Part shown: positions 43,693-52,488 of the stretch, in pieces
How the letters are laid out: each line of letters opens with the position of its first letter
Numbering within the stretch: position 1 is the first letter of the stretch
Assembly: GCF_009905605.1 (NCBI RefSeq)
Contig: NZ_JAAAKZ010000019.1
Location: forward strand, 1-64,000
Reading direction: 5' to 3'
DNA length: 64,000 nucleotides
Source of the DNA: Runella sp. CRIBMP
Lineage (GTDB): Bacteria > Bacteroidota > Bacteroidia > Cytophagales > Spirosomataceae
Program-made: the position numbers and the translations under genes
The notes under the pieces: model-generated
What the model was told of the DNA's origin: nothing
Seen by the model: the letters and a program-made list of their open reading frames with translations, nothing else
The model's database searches: none

Positions 43693-44399
43693 GGGCGGAG
43701 CGGTTTTTTAAACAATGAATATGTAAACACCAATTGCAGATTGGGTAAGAAGCGATACCCGCGCATATTTCGTTCGATGAGTGGAGTTTGTTCTGCAAGC
43801 GTGGTGGTTTCTAGAAAACCTTCAAACTCCATGTCCACTTTGGGTGAGCCTAAATAATAGCAGCCCATTTCTACTCCCATTCCGAAGCGGCGACGGGGAA
43901 TAGACCGCCCGAAGCCAAACCCAGCATAACCCACAATCGGCGACCACCTCACGCCCAATTGTATGGTTCCAAACTCTTCGGGCTTCATCTGAATACCACC
44001 CAGTTCGAGCAGGGTTTTAGCCGTCATTTCCAGTCGAATATCGGGGCGCCAAGTGTAGCCTACGCCGCCAGTCACAAAAAAAGCACCCCGCCGAAAGGGA
44101 TGCCATTTAAGGGAGGTCTGTACAAGTCCTATTACAAAATCAGGTCGCAGCTCAACAATCGAGCTATCGCCCAAATCCAATTCTAACGTTTTTTTGTATC
44201 CTAAATAAGTACCTCCTAGCCGCAGCACTAACCGCGCCTTAGTGGGTAGTTTCCAGGCCAAATGCCCCCCCACACCCGTGATTCCAGCGTGGATTCCAAT
44301 GCCTCCCGGCAACCACTGTACGGAAGAATCTCCCTTGCTTTCCACTGCATACACTCGCCCCAAAGCAAGGACACAAACCACCCATAGTGCTTTTTTCAT
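43689..44399 (-). CDS. outer-membrane barrel protein of module 1
   Basis: This 236-residue protein has a signal peptide (MKKALWVVCVLALGRVYA) and many amphipathic strands (LVLRLGGTYLGYKKTLELD, GAFFVTGGVGYTWRP). It is homologous to the protein at 50239: both share a central YxGFGxGxxxxRxRF motif (YAGFGFGRSIPRRRFGMG), then GSPKVDMEF and a final strand FTYSL. It is probably an 8-10-stranded barrel. Its stop overlaps the lipoprotein start (ATGA), so the pair is made together and probably works together. The function is unknown. Confidence 0.8.
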   Translation of the reverse strand: MKKALWVVCVLALGRVYAVESKGDSSVQWLPGGIGIHAGITGVGGHLAWKLPTKARLVLRLGGTYLGYKKTLELDLGDSSIVELRPDFVIGLVQTSLKWHPFRRGAFFVTGGVGYTWRPDIRLEMTAKTLLELGGIQMKPEEFGTIQLGVRWSPIVGYAGFGFGRSIPRRRFGMGVEMGCYYLGSPKVDMEFEGFLETTTLAEQTPLIERNMRGYRFLPNLQLVFTYSLFKKPLRP

Positions 44400-44675
44400 A
44401 ACGCTACATTTTCAAAACGTTGAGTTTGTTTTCAGCCTTCCAACCTAAGGAAGCCTTGATAAACTTGGATAAAAATACCAAACTTCCTTCTACTTGCAAG
44501 GTAAATTTCGTAAAAAATCAGTTTTTCGCCTGCCAGCCCCCCCCGAAATATGGTAATGCGTTTTTTTTATATTAAATTTTCAAGAACACAACCGCGAGGT
44601 ATTATTTCTACGAAGGGCCCCTATTCTATCACACTTCCCCCTATTTTGGCGATGCCGAAGCAAACAAAAAACGAC

Positions 44676-45644
44676 CTAAACGTTTACGGGCGTAGCACTC
44701 GCCATCAGCCATTTCATATACTGGCGAATGCCTTCCTCTAGCGTGACTACGGGGGCATACCCGAGTTGTTTACCCGCTTTTGAAATATCCGCCGCCGTAT
44801 GTCGCACGTCGCCCGCCTGCGCAGCGCGATAGATTACAGTGCTTTTTTTCCCAATAACCCGTTCAAGCGTCGAAATGACCTCCTCCAAACCAATGGACTT
44901 TGCCCCGCCGATGTTGTACACCCTAAATCCTTCCGCCGAATGTTCAAGTGCTTTCATAAAGCCCTGCACGGCATCTGCCACGTAGGTGTAATTCCTAAAA
45001 GTCTGACCATTACCGTACAATTCTATCGGCTCTTCGTCTAGTATCAGCTGTATAAACTTCCTAATGGCCATTTCTGGCCGTTGGCGGGGGCCATAGACCG
45101 TAAAAAGCCGTAAACATGTAATATCAAAGCCATAGAGGGAGTAATAGGAATACGCCAACAGCTCCGCCGCTCGTTTAGAAGCCGCATAGGGGGAAATAGG
45201 GCACTCGGCGGCGTCGGTTTCTTTAAATAGCGTAGGCGTTGTATCGCCGTACACTGAAGAAGAGGAAGCAAAAACCAAGGTTTTTACCTGCGCTTCCCGC
45301 ATGGCTTCCAGCACCGCCAAGGTGCCGTTGATGTTGATTTCCATGAATTTTTCGGGAACCTCTACCGACGCCCGCACCCCCGCGTAAGCCGCCAAGTGAA
45401 ACACTGCCTCACAACCATAATCAAGCATCACCTGCCGCAACGCCATCTTGTTGCGGATGTCTTCTTCAACGAAGATGAAGGCAGGGTAGGCCGAAAGAAG
45501 TTGAACATTTTCGCGCTTAAGTGCCGCGGAATAAAGATAATTATCTAGATTATCAACACACAGAACGGTATGCCCCTGCCGCAACAATCGCTCCGATAAA
45601 TGGGAACCGATAAAGCCCGCCCCCCCTGTGATTAATACAACCAT
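44676..45644 (-). CDS. NAD-dependent sugar epimerase/dehydratase
   Basis: This 322-residue short-chain enzyme has the NAD motif GGAGFIGSHL, the catalytic YxxxK (SPYAASKRAAE), SSSSVYGD and RLFTVYGPRQRPEMA. The last two together are typical of UDP-glucuronate or UDP-hexose 4-epimerases. It is third in a tight operon (ArnT-like, GT2, epimerase; gaps of 2 bases), so it probably makes the sugar that the other two enzymes attach to the lipid carrier and to the envelope acceptor. Substrate not known. Confidence 0.92.
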   Translation of the reverse strand: MVVLITGGAGFIGSHLSERLLRQGHTVLCVDNLDNYLYSAALKRENVQLLSAYPAFIFVEEDIRNKMALRQVMLDYGCEAVFHLAAYAGVRASVEVPEKFMEININGTLAVLEAMREAQVKTLVFASSSSVYGDTTPTLFKETDAAECPISPYAASKRAAELLAYSYYSLYGFDITCLRLFTVYGPRQRPEMAIRKFIQLILDEEPIELYGNGQTFRNYTYVADAVQGFMKALEHSAEGFRVYNIGGAKSIGLEEVISTLERVIGKKSTVIYRAAQAGDVRHTAADISKAGKQLGYAPVVTLEEGIRQYMKWLMASATPVNV

Positions 45645-45646
45645 GT

Positions 45647-46618
45647 TTATTTCTTTTTAAATTCTGGATAATATATCTGCCGAATCGTATAAGGCTTTTT
45701 ACCTTTTGCTTCATAGAATGTGCGCATCAGCAGCTCGGCCAAAATACCCAAGCCCAGAAAATAACCCGCCGAAAGCATCAACAACAGGGTTGCCAAAGGC
45801 AAACTCCCTAAGGTACTATGTGGAGATAACCACCATCGGGTCACCGTTAAAGCCCCCAACCCACTCCCACCCATGACCAGCCAAAAAGCGATACGTCCAA
45901 AAAAATGAATAGGCTTCGATAGGTATTTTTTTAAAAAATAGACCCATACCAAATCACTCATGACCTTCACCGTACGCCCTAAGCCGTACTTGGAGGTTCC
46001 CGCAAGCCTAGGGCGATGGTTGACCGGCACCTCCGTCATGCGTGCGCCCTCGATGGCCGCCAACACAGGAATGAACCGGTGGAGTTCGCCGTAGAGGGGC
46101 AGCTTTTTGGCCAATGAAGCCCGAAACACCTTCAAGGTACTTCCGTAATCATGGAGGTGAACACCCACCAGCCGACGAATGAGCGCATTGGCGAGTTGGC
46201 TAGGGAGCTTACGGGTAAAGTAGTTATCTTTTCGTCTTTTGCGCACAGAAGCCACCAAGTCATAATTGTCCTTTTGGGCCAAGGTTAGCATGGATGGAAT
46301 ATCCGCAGGGTCGTTTTGCCCATCGCCATCAATGGTGACAATGTATTTACCACGTGCCACTTCAATACCCGCCGCCATGGCCTGGCTTTGACCGTAGTTT
46401 TTCTGTAAGTCCACCACGACTGGGTGGCCCACCGTGGGATTCAATGCTTCCGCAAGGCTACCGTCGGTTGAGCCGTCGTTGACAATGATGATCTCGTACA
46501 TGTATCCGCGCAGGGCATTCCTGATTTCGGAGAGCAAAGGGCGAATATTCTCTTCCTCGTTGTAAACCCCGATGACGATGGAGACCTGAAGATCCTCCGT
46601 AGGAAGTTTTAAAGTCAT
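45647..46618 (-). CDS. bactoprenol-phosphate glycosyltransferase (GT2, ArnC/DPM1-like)
   Basis: This 323-residue enzyme has a GT2 domain (VSIVIGVYNEEENIRPLLSE, acidic motif TIDGDGQNDPADIP) and two C-terminal helices (RIAFWLVMGGSGLGALTV; LPLATLLLMLSAGYFLGL). This is the layout of polyprenyl-phosphate sugar transferases such as ArnC, DPM1 and GtrB. It would charge undecaprenyl phosphate with the sugar made by the next gene. It is followed by the epimerase after 2 bases and preceded by the ArnT-like gene by 2 bases. Confidence 0.93.
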   Translation of the reverse strand: MTLKLPTEDLQVSIVIGVYNEEENIRPLLSEIRNALRGYMYEIIIVNDGSTDGSLAEALNPTVGHPVVVDLQKNYGQSQAMAAGIEVARGKYIVTIDGDGQNDPADIPSMLTLAQKDNYDLVASVRKRRKDNYFTRKLPSQLANALIRRLVGVHLHDYGSTLKVFRASLAKKLPLYGELHRFIPVLAAIEGARMTEVPVNHRPRLAGTSKYGLGRTVKVMSDLVWVYFLKKYLSKPIHFFGRIAFWLVMGGSGLGALTVTRWWLSPHSTLGSLPLATLLLMLSAGYFLGLGILAELLMRTFYEAKGKKPYTIRQIYYPEFKKK

Positions 46619-46620
46619 AT

Positions 46621-48282
46621 TTAATGGTTAAATTTAATAGTGAGGAGTCTGTTGTGGATAGTAGTACCGCCTCCTAACTCCTTCTTTTGGGTTGAGTCAA
46701 ACCTAATAAGTTTAGCTTGACGCTCGGGGTAGAGCAGCACCGTTGCGTACTCATGGTAGCGTTCTCCCACCAGATGCACTGAGTCCGCAATGTAATAAGC
46801 GCCTGGTATTTTTTTCGACGTGCTCGTCAGCACCCGCCCACGCAGGGCCGAAACGTGAAAACTGTTAACATCGGTCGCGCCATCATCTCCGATTGTCTGC
46901 CCATAACCGTACAAAGGCAAGGGCTTTCCTTGCCCATCCAGCGTGAGGCGAGCCACTCGCTCATTGTTGTCTTGGTAGCGTTGGCGCTTGTCTTTTCGGG
47001 GTGGAATAAACAAAAAATTAAACGACAGCCGCGCCACCAATAAAAATACAATAAACACATCCAAGCGCCAGGCGGGGGTTTTCCAAAATACCCACGTGCA
47101 TCCGGCCAATGCTACCATGCTAAGTGTACATACCCAGTATACTTCTGGCAGATCCCGCGTCGATTTGATCCATGCCGCCGCCCAAATCGCCACCGAAGTC
47201 AGCCCCATGGCCGCGCCATACACCCACTCAACCCATTTGCGCGGGCGACCTTCGGGGTGCCGCTCATAGGCATCGACAAACAGTACAAAAAGCAGCGGCA
47301 ACAACATTAGCGTATAACGCGCGTATACCTGCGGAGAAATCCAATACACTGGAATATTGGCGATAAAAACCAACCCACAAAACGTAAAAAATGAATTCTC
47401 TTTCAACCGAGCCTGCCAAGGAGAGCCAAAAAACACCCACGACAGCAACGTAAACGGCAAAAAGTGAAAGAAAAACTCGAACGGAAACGACGCCAAGTGC
47501 TCCAGCGTAGCTACCCAACCAAACACCAATCCCGTCCGTTTGGCGCTTTCACTCCATAAAATCTGAACGGCTTTGTCGAGAGGGAACCCAAATTGCGCCG
47601 CGCTCAGGGTATAGTAAGTACCTACAATGCCCACAAACAGCGCAATTCCCACAAAATGCGCGGGATGCCACAACACCCGCCATTTGCGTTGATACCCCAG
47701 CCACGCCACCAAAGTAAGGCCCTGAAATACCAACGAAGGCAATCCCTTCATCATAAACCCCAGCGTAGTGAGCAGGTATGAAAGGAGAAAAAGGCCCCAA
47801 TAATTTTTCTTTCGGTCGTAGGCATAAACCACCATAAAACCTGAAAAAGTCACCCAAGAATAGGTGCTGTCGATGAGTCCATAAAGTGTTTCGTAAAACA
47901 ATACCCGTCCGTTCACCAGTTGCAGCAGCGCTACCACGGCGGCGGTTTGGTATGAAACGTATCGTCGTAACCATAAAAAGATCGTCAACGAAAACCCCAG
48001 TACCGACACTGCCATGGGAAACCGTAAACTCCACGACGAATAATCGCCCCACAGCCGATAAGACCCCAAAATCAGCCAGTTGTACAACGGCGGTTTGTTG
48101 AAATAAAATTTGCCGTTCAGCGTCGGCGTAAGGTAATTACCCGTCAAATCCATCTCCAAGGCCACCAAAGCCCGGCGCGCCTCATCGGTCGACATGTCCA
48201 GCGGGACATACCCCAAATGAGAAAACAGCGCCGGCACGGCCAATAGCGCCGCGAACAGATGGTATGGATTGTATTTGTTCAT
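46621..48282 (-). CDS. ArnT-like lipid-linked sugar transferase (GT39)
   Basis: This 553-residue integral membrane protein has about 11-12 helices and the ArnT/PMT N-terminal signature: STDEARRALVALEMDLTGNY, then NGKFYFNKPPLYNWL, with the metal-binding Asp-Glu of the first periplasmic loop. A soluble C-terminal domain ends the protein (RLTLDGQGKPLPLYGYG). ArnT moves aminoarabinose from undecaprenyl phosphate to lipid A; relatives transfer other sugars, such as FlmK with galactosamine. With the ArnC-like and epimerase genes this predicts sugar decoration of lipid A or another surface polymer. It is first in the operon. Confidence 0.92.
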   Translation of the reverse strand: MNKYNPYHLFAALLAVPALFSHLGYVPLDMSTDEARRALVALEMDLTGNYLTPTLNGKFYFNKPPLYNWLILGSYRLWGDYSSWSLRFPMAVSVLGFSLTIFLWLRRYVSYQTAAVVALLQLVNGRVLFYETLYGLIDSTYSWVTFSGFMVVYAYDRKKNYWGLFLLSYLLTTLGFMMKGLPSLVFQGLTLVAWLGYQRKWRVLWHPAHFVGIALFVGIVGTYYTLSAAQFGFPLDKAVQILWSESAKRTGLVFGWVATLEHLASFPFEFFFHFLPFTLLSWVFFGSPWQARLKENSFFTFCGLVFIANIPVYWISPQVYARYTLMLLPLLFVLFVDAYERHPEGRPRKWVEWVYGAAMGLTSVAIWAAAWIKSTRDLPEVYWVCTLSMVALAGCTWVFWKTPAWRLDVFIVFLLVARLSFNFLFIPPRKDKRQRYQDNNERVARLTLDGQGKPLPLYGYGQTIGDDGATDVNSFHVSALRGRVLTSTSKKIPGAYYIADSVHLVGERYHEYATVLLYPERQAKLIRFDSTQKKELGGGTTIHNRLLTIKFNH

Positions 48283-48339
48283 CTAATAGTGGTTAAAAGA
48301 ACCGAAAAATGTAAAACCGCAAAATGCAAAACCGAATCC

Positions 48340-48484
48340 GTAGGGGCAGGCCTTGCGTCTACCCTATTTTGCGTCTGCCCTCTTTTGCGTCTAACCTATT
48401 TTGCGTCTAACCTGCGTCTAATCGGCCTTGCGGGAGGCAGGCCTGTTCGGTTTATAGCCGGGCAGACGCGAGGCCTGCCCCTAC
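48340..48484. repeat. 145-bp inverted-repeat element with inner tandem repeats
   Basis: The arms at 48340-48364 (GTAGGGGCAGGCCTTGCGTC onward) and 48460-48484 are inverted copies differing at 2 of 25 positions. Between them GCGTCT recurs at 48355, 48371, 48387 and 48403 with an exact 16-base period, and again at 48414. The outer arm is also found at 51095-51182. It looks like a MITE or REP-type dispersed element. It lies in the gap between the ArnT-like gene and the module 2 lipoprotein. Confidence 0.75.
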
Positions 48485-48520
48485 ATTTTTCATTTAACAT
48501 TTTTCAGTTTCAGAGACACT

Positions 48521-50158
48521 TTATTTACAGAAACTTACATCGCCCCTGATTTGGTATTCAAAGGTAAGGGTGGTGTTAGTGGTTCCTGTTTTAAAAGGTT
48601 GTGAAAAAACATCTTCTCCGTAGTATAAACGTGCTTCATAGTCGGTATTGGGTTCCAAACCCACGAATGTTCCTTTGCCATCGGGGCCAAACTGCGTACT
48701 CGGCCAGCCGAAAGGCGGCGGTGAGCTTACTTTGGCGTAGTAAATAGTGGCGGGCGACGTGATCTCAAACTTCTTGCCGTTTTCGCAGGTTGCTTTGGCC
48801 ACCGCCGCTACATTCACCGTATTTCCTGCCGCCGGAGGGGTAAGTCTCAACAGCAGCGGAAGGGCGCAAAGTGAGCCGGTATATTTGTAAAGACTGATGC
48901 CCGATGGCGTAAAAAGCTCGACGGACATGCTGCGCCCTGCCGCATCCAACGAAGCACCGGGAAAATAAATGGACACGGTACCATCGGCCCCGATCGCACT
49001 TTGGTAGCGGTACACATTGCCCGGATAAAAATTCTCCCGAAATTCATATTCAAACGCTAACCCCGCCGGTAAGCCAGTGACATTGAAATAATTCGCATCA
49101 CAGCGATTCTGCGCCTGCCAGCCAATGGCTCGGTCAGAGAAGTGCGTCACGGAAAATTTTACCCCCAAGCCGCTGCCCAGCATTTCCGCTTTGGTCATTT
49201 GCTCGTACGCCCATACGCCCGTTTTTTCGTCGTAAACGTACACCTGCAGATCATCACCGGCTTTTACCTTTTGCTTAGTGATCGGGTGAACGAATTCTGA
49301 TGAAATGCCCGTGCTCACCATTACGGGGTTGCTAAACGCGCTTACTTTGGTGCCTTTCGCGTCAGTCAGCTCCACCGATAGGTACCCGGCCGGTTGCAGG
49401 GTAGCCTTCACATCCGTTTTTCCGTCGGCATCTTTGGCCAACTGAATGTTGGACCCGATGGCCGTCCCCAGCATCGCCGTCGAAGACTGCGTCGAATAAG
49501 TCGAAACCGTCGCGGTGACGGTCGCGATGATGGGATTGCCTTTATCATCCCGCAAAATTGTATTTTTCGGAAATTCGATGGTCGCCTGTACGGGTGCGCT
49601 GTTGGCGGTGGCTGGGGCCGAAACCGTTATTTGCTTAGCGGCCGTCAGTCCCGCTGCGGTCGCGGCGGGCAATGCTTCCGTCTTGACGCCCACGCCCGCC
49701 GGCGGTGCCGACTCTTTGACCAATGCGAGGGTAAAAGGTGTATTGAGTTCCTGCACCAACGGCACCGTCACACTCGAAGGAATGTACCCCGCTGCATCCG
49801 CCACGATCTTAATTTCGGCCGGGGCCAACACCGACGGCACCGTGCCCGTCAATCCAAGGTACAGGCTTCCTCGGTCGGCGGTAAAGTTGCGCAGGGCTTT
49901 GCCTTCAAAGGTCACGATCCGCCCCGCATCCTTGCCCGTGATCAGGATCTGTACGGGAACCGTCAGCGGAACGCCCGTTTTGGCATCCACGATCAGGCCC
50001 TGCACCAGCGTTTTGGCGGGTTGGTATTTCAGTTTATAGGTTACATTGGCAAAAGGCTCCACTTTGGTCATGTCCGTGATGGCTTTGCAGCCAGTCATCA
50101 GTACCAACAACAGCAGAATGCCGGCCGGGTTATTAAAAGACAGTAGTGATTTTTTCAT
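48521..50158 (-). CDS. surface lipoprotein of module 2 with HFS motif
   Basis: This 545-residue lipoprotein (MTGC, Cys24) matches the one at 40930. Residues 65-135 (VPVQILITGKDAGRIVTF, GSLYLGLTG, AAGYIPSSV) match its first domain. A beta-rich domain (180-350) holds FPKNTILRDDKGNPI and KAGDDLQVYVYDEKTGVW and ends SVTHFSDRAIGW, followed by CD at 353, as the longer protein has SHLS then CD. The HFS and preceding domain resemble ZU5/GAIN-type self-cleaving modules. One repeat-like unit follows and the end FCK parallels YCK. It lies in GC-rich sequence between two copies of a dispersed repeat. The function is unknown. Confidence 0.82.
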   Translation of the reverse strand: MKKSLLSFNNPAGILLLLVLMTGCKAITDMTKVEPFANVTYKLKYQPAKTLVQGLIVDAKTGVPLTVPVQILITGKDAGRIVTFEGKALRNFTADRGSLYLGLTGTVPSVLAPAEIKIVADAAGYIPSSVTVPLVQELNTPFTLALVKESAPPAGVGVKTEALPAATAAGLTAAKQITVSAPATANSAPVQATIEFPKNTILRDDKGNPIIATVTATVSTYSTQSSTAMLGTAIGSNIQLAKDADGKTDVKATLQPAGYLSVELTDAKGTKVSAFSNPVMVSTGISSEFVHPITKQKVKAGDDLQVYVYDEKTGVWAYEQMTKAEMLGSGLGVKFSVTHFSDRAIGWQAQNRCDANYFNVTGLPAGLAFEYEFRENFYPGNVYRYQSAIGADGTVSIYFPGASLDAAGRSMSVELFTPSGISLYKYTGSLCALPLLLRLTPPAAGNTVNVAAVAKATCENGKKFEITSPATIYYAKVSSPPPFGWPSTQFGPDGKGTFVGLEPNTDYEARLYYGEDVFSQPFKTGTTNTTLTFEYQIRGDVSFCK

Positions 50159-50238
50159 TGGTATAGCGTTTTTCGAGGTTGAGGTTTAAATGAATGTATC
50201 CGTATAAATCCGTGTCATCCGTGTTCCATTGTATCGCC

Positions 50239-50964
50239 TTACCAAAATTTTCCCAAATTATATGAAAGACTGATATTCACGACAGGATAATACTTTACCG
50301 GCTCCAGGCTCTGCTCGATCACGGCTCCCTGATCGGAAGAAGGCTCCAGCATCTTGGTGGTGCGGAAGGTGATCTTCGGCGATTGCATAAAGAAAAATCC
50401 GGCATCGAACGACACTTTAAAGCGATTCCGCAAAAAAGGCTGTCCCCAGCCAAACCCCACGTAGGGCGCAGTTTTGTTGAAGCTTGCCTTCCCGTCGAGG
50501 GTGCCGATCTCGTCAATGTTAAAGACCACATCGTTGAATTTCACGTCCTTGGTGGGCTTACCGAAAAACGTCATTTCATTGAGGTTATAATACAGCCCGC
50601 CCGTCAAGTGCAGGCCCAGATTTTTGAACGGATAGAGATCTAACAGCACATTGGCCGACTTCAATTTTGCTTTTACGTCAAAGGCAATCTGAAGGTCATC
50701 CGTATCTTTCCCGCTCAGGATCTGGGTTTGATACGTGAAGGCATTCACACCCACCCGCAGGTTGACGCGTCGGTGCAGCGCTACCGCCACGCCGGCCCCC
50801 AAACCCGCCGTCCCGCCGTGAAGCATCACCACCACGCCCGGACGGTACAAAATTCCTTGGGGCGATACCGGCGTCCCCTGTCCCTTTACCTCACTCGTCG
50901 CCGATGATTGACTTCGCCCAGCCAACGAAAGGGCTAAAAAGAGTACAAATAGAGCATTCTTCAT
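50239..50964 (-). CDS. outer-membrane barrel protein of module 2
   Basis: This 241-residue exported protein (MKNALFVLFLALSLAGRSQS) is homologous to the barrel at 43689. The shared core is YVGFGWGQPFLRNRFKVSFD with MQSPKITFRT, and the end is YYPVVNISLSYNLGKFW. A glycine-rich start (MLHGGTAGLGAGVAVAL) precedes strands such as LRVGVNAFTYQTQI. It precedes the lipoprotein by 80 bases, the same order as module 1. The pair recurs only here and at 40930-44399 in the window. Confidence 0.8.
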   Translation of the reverse strand: MKNALFVLFLALSLAGRSQSSATSEVKGQGTPVSPQGILYRPGVVVMLHGGTAGLGAGVAVALHRRVNLRVGVNAFTYQTQILSGKDTDDLQIAFDVKAKLKSANVLLDLYPFKNLGLHLTGGLYYNLNEMTFFGKPTKDVKFNDVVFNIDEIGTLDGKASFNKTAPYVGFGWGQPFLRNRFKVSFDAGFFFMQSPKITFRTTKMLEPSSDQGAVIEQSLEPVKYYPVVNISLSYNLGKFW

Positions 50965-51037
50965 ATAATTGATATTGGTTTAGTGGCATTTTAAGGCGCC
51001 TCCGCGCGAAACTGCAAAATGTAAAAGATAGCACGTT

Positions 51038-51180
51038 CCCCCTTTTACATTTTACATTTAATATTTTTTGGTTTTTCGGTTGTTGATCGCGCAGACGCAA
51101 GGCCTGCCCCCTTTTACATTTTTCATTTAACATTTTTTGGTTTTTCGGTTGTGGATCGGGCAGACGCAAGGCCTGCCCCT
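51038..51180. repeat. two tandem copies of a 69-bp repeat
   Basis: Copies at about 51038-51106 and 51107-51175 begin with CCCCCTTTTACATTTT and end with CAGACGCAAGGCCTG. They share about 90% of positions. The end block with CCCCTACATTT is the same as the arm of the inverted element at 48460-48490. So the dispersed repeat family flanks module 2 on both sides. Confidence 0.75.
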
Positions 51181-51205
51181 ACATTTATATTATTCACTAA
51201 TTCTT

Positions 51206-52339
51206 CTAAAAACTCCCTCCCACCGCCAGTTGAAATCCCTTGGTATTTTCCCCAAACGCCTTCACCACAATGCCCATCGTCAGGCCGTTGTGGAGGACGT
51301 ACAGCAATCCGTATTTTTGATAGGTAGCCGGTCGATAGCCACCTTGCCCCATGAACGCGGCCCCGGGACGCACGACGTTCCAGCCGAAATGCGCCGTAAA
51401 CGCCACCCGACCCTGCCATAATTCATACCCCGCCAGCCACGTGGCCTGTTGGTACCGCGCCGAACTGCCGCCGCGCCGCAGCTCTTCTTTCATGTAGCCG
51501 TCGTTCAGCAGCTCTACGCCCGTCGACAGCGCGTGGGCTTTGGTGAAGCGGTAGCCCGCCAGCAGATTGACACCAAACATCGGGCACGAACGCTCCGGAA
51601 ACGCATCCCGCGCCGCCATCACCCGCACCGATGCCAGCGCCACCGCCCGCCCAAACCATCGCTTAGACAGCATCGGTGCTTTTCCCCACGACTGCGGATT
51701 GGGTAGCTTCATCGCGGGCGGACCGTACACCAGCCCCACGCCCACCGACGGCACGTTGAGGCCCTGATTGGGTTGCCAAATACCCGCGTTGGACAAATGA
51801 CGGTATTCCATCGACAGCACCCCCGACCACCGGCCCGCAAGGCGCCTTCTCGCGTACACGCCTACGCCCGTCATGCCGTTGGCGTGCGAGCCAAAATTGC
51901 GGTTGGGATTCTCTATCGGGTCGTATAGCTTACTCACGTAGGAGACACCCAGCGACAAACGCACCGACACACTGAACGCGGCCCGGTGCCAAAGCAGCGG
52001 CTCCATGTACGCCCCCACGCCCGCCGAATGCCCTAGGGCCTGCAGATTGCGAAATGAATAGTAATTGAAGTAACCGCCCGCCCGAAAAAAACAGTTGCAC
52101 TGCTGCCACGCCCGTTGACCCGTTTGCAGCCGGCCCAGCGTCAGTTCCACCCCCACGGGCGGATGTGCCGACGCGGGCGTTACCTTTTCGGGACGTACAT
52201 AGCCATAGTGAAATACCGTTCCCCCCTCAATTTGAGGACGTACCGTATCCGATTGGGCCCCCGCAACGGTAATTGTTGCAAGACTTACCGACCAAAAAGA
52301 AATCAAAAATTGGAAGCACTTAAGTATAGTATTTTCCAT
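51206..52339 (-). CDS. PagL-like lipid A 3-O-deacylase (acyloxyacyl hydrolase family)
   Basis: The ATG at 52339 opens the signal MENTILKCFQFLISFWSVSL and gives 377 residues, longer than Proteobacterial PagL (about 165-185 mature residues). A region near residue 180 has YRHLSNAGIWQPNQGLN, matching the PagL catalytic motif HxSNA with N and G further on; strands around it fit an outer-membrane barrel. PagL removes the 3-O acyl chain of lipid A. Additional strands (MGIVVKAFGENTKGFQLAV) end the protein. It is next to a lipid-linked sugar operon, so lipid A remodelling is suggested. A decayed copy of the same gene lies at 52636-52946. Confidence 0.75.
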   Translation of the reverse strand: MENTILKCFQFLISFWSVSLATITVAGAQSDTVRPQIEGGTVFHYGYVRPEKVTPASAHPPVGVELTLGRLQTGQRAWQQCNCFFRAGGYFNYYSFRNLQALGHSAGVGAYMEPLLWHRAAFSVSVRLSLGVSYVSKLYDPIENPNRNFGSHANGMTGVGVYARRRLAGRWSGVLSMEYRHLSNAGIWQPNQGLNVPSVGVGLVYGPPAMKLPNPQSWGKAPMLSKRWFGRAVALASVRVMAARDAFPERSCPMFGVNLLAGYRFTKAHALSTGVELLNDGYMKEELRRGGSSARYQQATWLAGYELWQGRVAFTAHFGWNVVRPGAAFMGQGGYRPATYQKYGLLYVLHNGLTMGIVVKAFGENTKGFQLAVGGSF

Positions 52340-52488
52340 AACGTGGGATAAAAATAGAAATTTTGGGCGGATGATGCTACAAAAACCCCTAAAAGTTACC
52401 AAGCAGTTTGGAGGATAAGCGTTCTTAGCCTATTTTTGACGTGGCGTAAATTTCCAAAACTCAAAAGAAATCCCGCCTACTCAACGTT

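Noticed and set aside
44537-44544. C8 tract (and a C8 tract in the pagL fragment) as phase-variable switches
   Set aside because: One lies between genes without an obvious promoter link and the other in a pseudogene. No support for slippage control.
48350-48425. CRISPR-like spacing of GCGTCT repeats
   Set aside because: The period is only 16 bases, there are no spacers of CRISPR length and no cas genes. It is a short tandem repeat inside an inverted-repeat element.
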